Below, piece after piece: positions 15,521 to 18,785 of a stretch of 18,785 nucleotides of DNA; the stretch's first letter is position 1; each line of letters opens with the position of its first letter. The notes under the pieces were generated by a model that made no database searches, was not told the DNA's origin, and was given only the letters and a program-made list of their open reading frames with translations. The DNA comes from DATEOR01 sp036279015 (GTDB taxonomy: Bacteria > Actinomycetota > Thermoleophilia > Gaiellales > Gaiellaceae), in NCBI GenBank assembly GCA_036279015.1, contig DASUJY010000001.1:1-18785 (forward strand), written 5' to 3'. Position numbers and translations under genes: made by a program.

Positions 15521-16363
15521 GTGAGACCGCTGGATGGGATTCGGGCGAAGCTGGACAGGGCGGAGACACACCTCAAGGTCCTTGATCATGTGATCGGGAC
15601 CTACTTCGCAACGAACCCCCAGCGCATCGTCGGCGAGGAAGAGACGAAAGGCGGCTTCTGGCACTTCGCCGTTTACCTCGAAGTTGACCGCTTCCCGCCC
15701 GACGGGTTGTGGGGGCCGATCATCGGAGACGCCGTTCATAACCTCCGCTCGGCACTTGACCACCTCGCGTGGGCGCTCGCGTTGCCTGAAGCCCAGGCCA
15801 CCACCCCCAGGAGAATTGAGTTCCCGATTTTCCTGGATGATCCCACGAGCGACCCCGAGATACGCGGGGCGTTCACGAAGAAGATCCAAGCTCTCCGGCC
15901 AGAGTCTCATGCAATCGTTGACGGGGCGCAGCCGTACAAAACTGGCGACAGGCACCACCCGCTCTGGCTGCTCCAGGCTCTCTGGAACATGGACAAGCAC
16001 CGCGCTCTCCATGTCGCTGGCTTCGCGTACATCTTCGAGCGGGACCTGTCCGAAGAGGCCGAGTATGGGTTCACTTCCTGGCGTTCCGGGCTGTTCGGCG
16101 AGCGCTTCGATGCCCGCAACCGCACACAGCTCGAAGCCGGGCAAGTCCAGGCCTCCGCACTCGCCAGTGGTCACCCGCTGCAAGAGCGAATGGACGCATA
16201 CGAGAACGTCACCTTTGACGTAACGCTCGGCGAGCGAGGCGGGCCGTTCTCCGACTCCGACGAACCCTACGCGGGACTTCCCATACGTCAGGTACTGCGC
16301 CGACTCCAGCGGTACGTGACCAAAGAAGTGGTCGATCCACTCAAGCCACTCGTTCCCTCTTAG
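15521..16363 (+). CDS. Hypothetical 280-aa protein with RX4H motif (passenger)
   Basis: This is a soluble 280-aa protein of a family I know only as hypothetical. Its N-terminal helix (RAKLDRAETHLKVLDHVIGTY) is followed by a strand pair and the most conserved-looking block, IIGDAVHNLRSALDHLAWAL, which contains R76-x4-H81. A later block, PLWLLQALWNMDKHRALHVAG (147-167), adds several His, Asp and Lys residues. RX4-6H in a helical context is the catalytic signature of HEPN RNases, so a HEPN-like nuclease or toxin is possible but unproven. The GTG at 15521 has a GAGG 7 bases upstream. It is the last gene before the right end of the element. Confidence 0.75.
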   Translation: MRPLDGIRAKLDRAETHLKVLDHVIGTYFATNPQRIVGEEETKGGFWHFAVYLEVDRFPPDGLWGPIIGDAVHNLRSALDHLAWALALPEAQATTPRRIEFPIFLDDPTSDPEIRGAFTKKIQALRPESHAIVDGAQPYKTGDRHHPLWLLQALWNMDKHRALHVAGFAYIFERDLSEEAEYGFTSWRSGLFGERFDARNRTQLEAGQVQASALASGHPLQERMDAYENVTFDVTLGERGGPFSDSDEPYAGLPIRQVLRRLQRYVTKEVVDPLKPLVPS

Positions 16364-16390
16364 CAGCGCGGCTCAAGGGCACGGCGCCCA

Positions 16391-16416
16391 AGAGACGACG
16401 ATGAACCGTCGTCTCT
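16391..16416 (+). other. Stem-loop overlapping the right terminal repeat
   Basis: A perfect 10-bp stem AGAGACGACG/CGTCGTCTCT with loop ATGAAC. Its right arm includes the innermost seven bases of the terminal repeat (16410-16416). It may terminate the 280-aa gene or shape the transposase-binding end. There is no T-tract. Confidence 0.5.
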
Positions 16417-16438
16417 CTCCGCTGAAGGGATACTCGCC
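16410..16438 (-). repeat. Right terminal inverted repeat, 29 bp
   Basis: A perfect reverse complement of 13182-13210; its outer end is GGATACTCGCC on the plus strand. Confidence 0.95.
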
Positions 16439-16446
16439 TAAAATTG
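16439..16446 (+). repeat. Right target-site duplication TAAAATTG
   Basis: Identical to 13174-13181. The bases immediately following, GGCGA, mimic the element's own end. Confidence 0.92.
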
Positions 16447-16471
16447 GGCGACTGACCGTTCTCTGTATAAA
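16444..16471 (+). promoter_or_regulatory. Possible promoter of the 16521 microprotein gene
   Basis: TTGGGC (16444-16449) and TATAAA (16466-16471) are separated by 16 bases. The TTG comes from the target duplication, so the insertion preserved this -35. The -10 is good and the -35 poor. Confidence 0.4.
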
Positions 16472-16520
16472 CCCCCGGATTCCGGGCGGTTTCCGGTGAG
16501 AGCGCTACCCTGGAGGAACA

Positions 16521-16673
16521 ATGGCCCGTCCGAAGCAAGGCGACGACGCGACGAAGAACCTCAAGCCCGAGGACGAGACTCAGGTCGCGCCGAAGGGAAC
16601 GAAGATCGGCCTGCTTCGCAAGGACGAGGTCATGGCGGCCTTTCGCAAGGTCGCTCGCGGAAAGAGCAGCTAG
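16521..16673 (+). CDS. Small 'PKG' family protein, 50 aa
   Basis: A 50-aa basic protein, MARPKQGDDATKNLKPEDET then QVAPKGTKIGLLRKDEVM and an AFRKVARGK tail. Its C-terminal block matches that of the 67-aa protein at 15299-15502 at about half the positions (P-K-G, I, R-K, V-M, A, R-K). The ATG at 16521 has a strong GGAGG 4 bases upstream, among the better ribosome binding sites in this half of the window, and a TATAAA box lies about 50 bases further up. Its TAG stop shares the tetramer CTAG with the stop of the convergent 129-aa gene. The function is unknown. It recurs beside both IS1595-type transposases. Confidence 0.7.
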   Translation: MARPKQGDDATKNLKPEDETQVAPKGTKIGLLRKDEVMAAFRKVARGKSS

Positions 16674-17059
16674 GTCGCCGCGAGCTCGAGATCGCGCTGG
16701 GCGGTCAGGCGCTGATCCGTGCTGCCCGTGTACTCGAAGCCATGTCGCTCAAGAATCCTGAGGATCTCCCCCATGAGGGCATGGAGGACTGCGGGCGAGA
16801 CAGCTTCGGCGGTGAACTCGATTTCGACTGTGCGCGTTTCGAAGTTGACACCGCCTACAGGCCCCATCGCCAGATCTCTTGCATCCGACGTGAGAGCGCT
16901 GATCGCTTCGAGTGCTGCGTCCTCCAAGTCCTCGTCGGAACAAGGTTCGGGGGTGATCGAGAGAACGACCTGGAACTGGTCCTGCGGCGGCGACTGCTCA
17001 GGCGCACGCGAACGACGGAACGGGAAGTTCAGCCTGGCGCGGTGACTCACATCCGGCAT
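16670..17059 (-). CDS. Hypothetical 129-aa protein beside the HicA-like gene
   Basis: No named domain is recognised. After a basic, disordered N-terminus (residues 1-28, FPFRRSRAPEQSPPQ) there is a folded-looking core: strand FQVVLSITPE, an acidic helix SDEDLEDAALEAISAL, strand NFETRTVEIEFTAE, and helix VSPAVLHALMGEILRILERH. The order is strand-helix-strand-helix, like a ferredoxin-type fold. The ATG at 17057-17059 comes 15 bases after the stop of the HicA-like gene, so they are one operon. By position it could be that protein's antitoxin, but it lacks the HicB pattern I would expect. Its stop overlaps that of the convergent 50-aa gene. Confidence 0.65.
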   Translation of the reverse strand: MPDVSHRARLNFPFRRSRAPEQSPPQDQFQVVLSITPEPCSDEDLEDAALEAISALTSDARDLAMGPVGGVNFETRTVEIEFTAEAVSPAVLHALMGEILRILERHGFEYTGSTDQRLTAQRDLELAAT

Positions 17060-17074
17060 ATCGGCCGATGCGCT

Positions 17075-17317
17075 CTAAAGGTTCAGTCCCGAACGGCGGA
17101 AAAAGCTCCGCGTGTTCGGCACGGTGCGGTGATCGCTCGGAGTGTTCGCCACGGTGACCATCCTCTCTCCTCCGGGTGGATAGCACTTTACATGGCCGCT
17201 GCCAGCAGGAACGCACCACCATCCCGCGTTCCACGCTTTCGCAACCATGTTGTCCAACTGCCTGTCTCTGACCTTCGGGCGCTGCGCGTTCGGGTTTTCC
17301 AGACGTTTCGGATGCAC
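17075..17317 (-). CDS. HicA-like small protein (possible mRNA interferase fold)
   Basis: This is an 80-aa basic protein. The C-terminal 55 residues fit the double-stranded-RNA-binding-like HicA fold: helix LDNMVAKAWNAGWW, then PAGSGHVKCYPPGG, with His42 at the position of HicA's catalytic His, then strand MVTVANTPSD and the closing helix NTRSFFRRSGL, equivalent to HicA's 'GTLRSILRQAGL'. HicA toxins cleave mRNA and are paired with HicB; no HicB is present, only the 129-aa unknown downstream. The GTG at 17315-17317 has an excellent AGGAGGAG 4-5 bases upstream. The second transposase lies upstream, so the original promoter may have been displaced. Confidence 0.65.
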   Translation of the reverse strand: MHPKRLENPNAQRPKVRDRQLDNMVAKAWNAGWWCVPAGSGHVKCYPPGGERMVTVANTPSDHRTVPNTRSFFRRSGLNL

Positions 17318-17336
17318 GACACTCCTCCTGACTTGC

Positions 17337-17348
17337 TATGTCGTCCGA
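17337..17348 (+). repeat. Inverted 12-mer, left copy
   Basis: TATGTCGTCCGA, with its inverted partner at 18464-18475. A related copy, ATGTCGTCCGAC, is at 14043-14054. Confidence 0.6.
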
Positions 17349-17405
17349 GCGTCGTGCGACCATCCGTCTGCCACGTCACGCGCCGCTCTCGCGGTTATTC
17401 ACTTG

Positions 17406-17431
17406 GGCCCGTTGGTTGCCGCCAGCGGGCC
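17406..17431 (+). terminator. Possible terminator hairpin facing the transposase 3' end
   Basis: GGCCCG and CGGGCC pair, extended inward by a T-G wobble and TGG/CCA, with loop TTGCCG; the plus strand then reads TTTGT. It lies 67 bases beyond the stop of the second transposase. The rest of 17349-17497 is non-coding. Confidence 0.35.
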
Positions 17432-17497
17432 TTTGTCGCTCCATTAAGGACCTTGCAACGGACGGAGCTACCTGCCCCGGTCCCAAGTCCACTGGGT

Positions 17498-18436
17498 TTA
17501 GACGCCAGCCGCGCTCGCCAGCAACTGCCTGAACATCGCCTCGTCGTCGCGACGACGGTTCCACTTCCACACGTATTCGTTCAGGTAGCCCTGGAGCCAG
17601 CCACGCGAGACCGAATGGTGTGTCCCTCGGATGCCGTTCTTCACCAACGCGAAGAATCCCTCGATGGTCTGCGTGTGGGTCTCGCCGCTGACGTAGATCT
17701 TGGCGTGGTGCTTGATCGTCCGGTGGCCGTAGCGAGTACGGAAGCCGTGGTCGTTGTAGATGTGCGACTCGTCTGTGTAGACGATGGAGCCGGGGAGGAT
17801 GAACGACTCCACCATCGTCCGAACCGAAGCGGCCTGACTCGTGGGGACGACGCTCGCCCGAACACCGCCCTTGCGCTGGACGGCAGCAGCCACGGTGACC
17901 TTCTTGGCGAGCTTGTCGGCTCGAGAGGTCTTTGGCCAGGCGCGAGGCTTGCCGCCGACGTAGGTCTCGTCGGCTTCGACGTGTCCGAACAGAGGGCTGT
18001 CCTCTTGCTCCATGAGGACGTTGCGAACGCGGTTGAGCATCCGCCAGGCGGTCTTGTAGTTGCAGCCAAGTTCGCGCTCCAGTTGCTTCGCGGCGATGCC
18101 GCAGCGCGAGCTGGAGACCAGGAACATCGCGTAGAACCACTCGGTCAGCGGACGCGAGGACTTGGCGAAGATCGTGCCGGCAGTCGGGTGGATGTGGTGG
18201 CCGCAGCCGACGCACGTCCACGACTGACGCTGCTGCTTCGTGGCGTATCGCTTGAACTCCCGCTCCTGATCGCACTTCGGGCAGTGGGCGTGCGTGCCGT
18301 CGGGGGAGTGGCGCTCGCGCCACAGGTATTCCAAGCAGGTCTCGTCGTCGGGGAACTCAGCGAGGAACTCTCGGAGGGAGTAGAGCGACTCCGAGGACTT
18401 GACGCGCTGAGGGTTCTTTCGGTTCGCGGCAGCCAT
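17498..18436 (-). CDS. IS1595-family transposase (second copy)
   Basis: This is a 312-aa DDE transposase closely related to the one at 14145-15089, with gapless alignment and about 59% identity by hand count. The same key residues sit at the same numbers: zinc-ribbon Cys52, Cys55, Cys75 and Cys78; catalytic Asp156 (VEADET), Asp222 (VYTDE), Glu259 (HTQTIEGFF) and Lys266. It is therefore intact and potentially active. The ATG at 18434-18436 has only a weak AAGAA upstream. A 12-base palindrome, TGTCGGACGACA (18462-18473), lies 26 bases upstream in the likely promoter. It is transcribed opposite to the first transposase. Whether the two elements can act on each other's ends depends on the true ends of this one, which are unclear. 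Confidence 0.94.
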   Translation of the reverse strand: MAAANRKNPQRVKSSESLYSLREFLAEFPDDETCLEYLWRERHSPDGTHAHCPKCDQEREFKRYATKQQRQSWTCVGCGHHIHPTAGTIFAKSSRPLTEWFYAMFLVSSSRCGIAAKQLERELGCNYKTAWRMLNRVRNVLMEQEDSPLFGHVEADETYVGGKPRAWPKTSRADKLAKKVTVAAAVQRKGGVRASVVPTSQAASVRTMVESFILPGSIVYTDESHIYNDHGFRTRYGHRTIKHHAKIYVSGETHTQTIEGFFALVKNGIRGTHHSVSRGWLQGYLNEYVWKWNRRRDDEAMFRQLLASAAGV

Positions 18437-18461
18437 TTCTTACCCATCAGTGTAGAAGACG

Positions 18462-18475
18462 TGTCGGACGACATA
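18462..18475 (-). promoter_or_regulatory. Palindrome upstream of the second transposase
   Basis: TGTCGGACGACA is a 12-base palindrome with 5-bp arms and a 2-base centre. Read toward the transposase it lies between TTATGT and TACACT (16 bases apart), a possible weak promoter, so it may be an operator or transposase-binding site. Confidence 0.4.
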
Positions 18476-18487
18476 AGTAGAATGCGA

Positions 18488-18537
18488 CCTAGGTGGAGGG
18501 GTCCCCTGGGCTTGGGGACCCCCGCCTGGCCTCTAGG
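18488..18537 (-). terminator. Large GC-rich hairpin after the right-edge gene
   Basis: GGGGTCCCC (18498-18506) and GGGGACCCC (18514-18522) pair across a 7-base loop, and CCTAG/CTAGG (18488-18492, 18533-18537) can pair outside them. A second stem, CTAGGC/GCCTAG, spans 18533-18572. There is no T-tract. They lie downstream of the minus-strand gene ending at 18569 and probably end its transcript. Confidence 0.5.
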
Positions 18538-18568
18538 CATTTCCCGGCCCCCGAGACCGGTGCCCGGC

Positions 18569-18785
18569 CTAGAAAGGAATGTCGTCGTCGGCCGGGGTTC
18601 TGGCTGCGCGGACGAAGTCCGACTCCTCTGCGCCCGGCTCGACGCCAACGAAAGCGAAGCCAAAGCGCCCGTCGTCGAAGCGCATGATGCGCCCGTCCCT
18701 CTCGAGGCGAGTCAGATGGTTCCTGACGGCGTTTGCAGTAGCCGCTATACCTTCGGCGGCGATCTGTCCCTGCACTTGGGCGGTC
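18569..18785 (-). CDS. Winged-helix protein with SSB-like acidic tail (3' end only)
   Basis: The frame is open to the window edge, so this is the C-terminal part of a longer protein or a small protein starting near the GTG at 18773-18775. Visible residues form a winged helix-turn-helix: IAAEGIAATANAVRNHLTRL followed by the wing RDGRIMRFDDGRFGFAFVG. A short acidic linker leads to the terminal DDDIPF. That hexapeptide is the conserved C-terminal tip by which bacterial SSB recruits DNA repair and replication proteins. The combination suggests a replication or recombination protein, such as the end of a phage or plasmid primase, helicase or RepA-like ATPase; this identity is inference. A dense hairpin region follows the stop. 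Confidence 0.7.
   Translation of the reverse strand, partial: TAQVQGQIAAEGIAATANAVRNHLTRLERDGRIMRFDDGRFGFAFVGVEPGAEESDFVRAARTPADDDIPF

Larger units (their letters stand above)
13182..16438 (+). mobile_element. IS1595-type element with passenger genes (3,257 bp, complete)
   Basis: A complete transposable element bounded by 29-bp perfect inverted repeats (13182-13210 and 16410-16438) and an 8-bp target duplication. It encodes an IS1595-family transposase (14145-15089, plus strand) and five other genes: DUF3892 (plus), a 127-aa unknown (minus), a 59-aa unknown (plus), a 67-aa 'PKG' protein (minus) and a 280-aa RX4H protein (plus). Plain IS1595-family elements are around 1 kb; members with passenger genes are known in the family, so this belongs to the transposon-like end of it. 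The perfect ends and duplication imply a recent and possibly still mobile insertion. Confidence 0.92.
17337..18475 (-). mobile_element. Second IS1595-type element or module (boundaries uncertain)
   Basis: The 12-mer TATGTCGTCCGA (17337-17348) recurs inverted at 18464-18475 and brackets the second transposase at a spacing (about 1.14 kb) usual for a simple IS1595 element, with weaker matching inward. Against this, no 8-bp target duplication flanks it and the sequence does not resemble the first element's ends. The alternative is a larger module starting at 16447, where GGCGACTGACCG resembles the first element's terminus, and ending beyond the window. Confidence 0.35.

Noticed and set aside
13173..15569. 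Minus-strand open frame of nearly 800 codons
   Set aside because: It runs antisense through DUF3892 and the transposase and across the element's end; the opposite strand holds recognised families with ribosome binding sites.
16670..17059. The 129-aa gene as a HicB antitoxin
   Set aside because: It lacks the HicB N-terminal strand pattern and a DNA-binding C-terminus; only its position suggests an antitoxin.
13182..18475. Composite transposon bounded by the two IS1595 transposase genes
   Set aside because: The target duplication and perfect terminal repeats bound only 13182-16438, and the second transposase's flanks do not match those ends.
17337..18475. The inverted TATGTCGTCCGA pair as proven ends of a simple IS
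   Set aside because: No 8-bp duplication flanks the pair, and a related motif also occurs inside the first element at 14043, so it may be internal. Kept only as a low-confidence feature.

Overview
The window is high-GC DNA with many GTG and TTG starts, tightly overlapped operons and apparently leaderless genes. It carries a futalosine-pathway menaquinone gene and a subtilisin-inhibitor-like lipoprotein. This fits an actinobacterium; a soil Thermoleophilia-type lineage (Gaiellales or Solirubrobacterales) is my best guess, made from gene flavour only. No rRNA, tRNA or CRISPR array was seen.

Region 1 (1-1175) holds the 3' end of an HtrA-type serine protease, a small four-helix membrane protein behind a well-formed promoter whose -10 lies in a palindrome, and a convergent gap with two copies of a GGGGTCTGACCCC palindromic repeat.

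Region 2 (1176-8650, minus strand) is one nine-gene operon. In transcription order it encodes a class III aminotransferase, a PotA/PotD/PotB/PotC polyamine-type ABC importer, an EthD-like protein, two enoyl-CoA hydratases and a VOC protein. Nearly every junction is an ATGA, GTGA, TGATG or TAGTG overlap. A second minus-strand operon (9169-12226) encodes a thiolase, an aldehyde dehydrogenase and an SSI-like lipoprotein. A plus-strand YdcZ-type membrane protein lies between them. Together they suggest import of a diamine or omega-amino acid, transamination to a semialdehyde, oxidation to an acid, and beta-oxidation-type processing; the CoA ligase and dehydrogenase steps are not in the window. Upstream lies mqnD (menaquinone synthesis).

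Region 3 (about 13174-18785) is mobile DNA. Its first part is a complete 3,257-bp IS1595-type element (13182-16438) with 29-bp perfect terminal inverted repeats and an 8-bp target duplication (TAAAATTG). Besides its transposase it carries five passenger genes: a DUF3892 protein, a 127-aa unknown, a 59-aa unknown, a small 'PKG' protein and a 280-aa protein with an RX4H motif. It sits just upstream of mqnD. Directly beyond it is a second module with a transposase about 59% identical to the first, a second PKG-family microprotein, a HicA-like small protein and an unknown partner. The right edge holds the end of a winged-helix protein with a DDDIPF tail like that of single-stranded DNA-binding protein. 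The most novel material is the cargo-bearing IS1595-type element and its sibling module.
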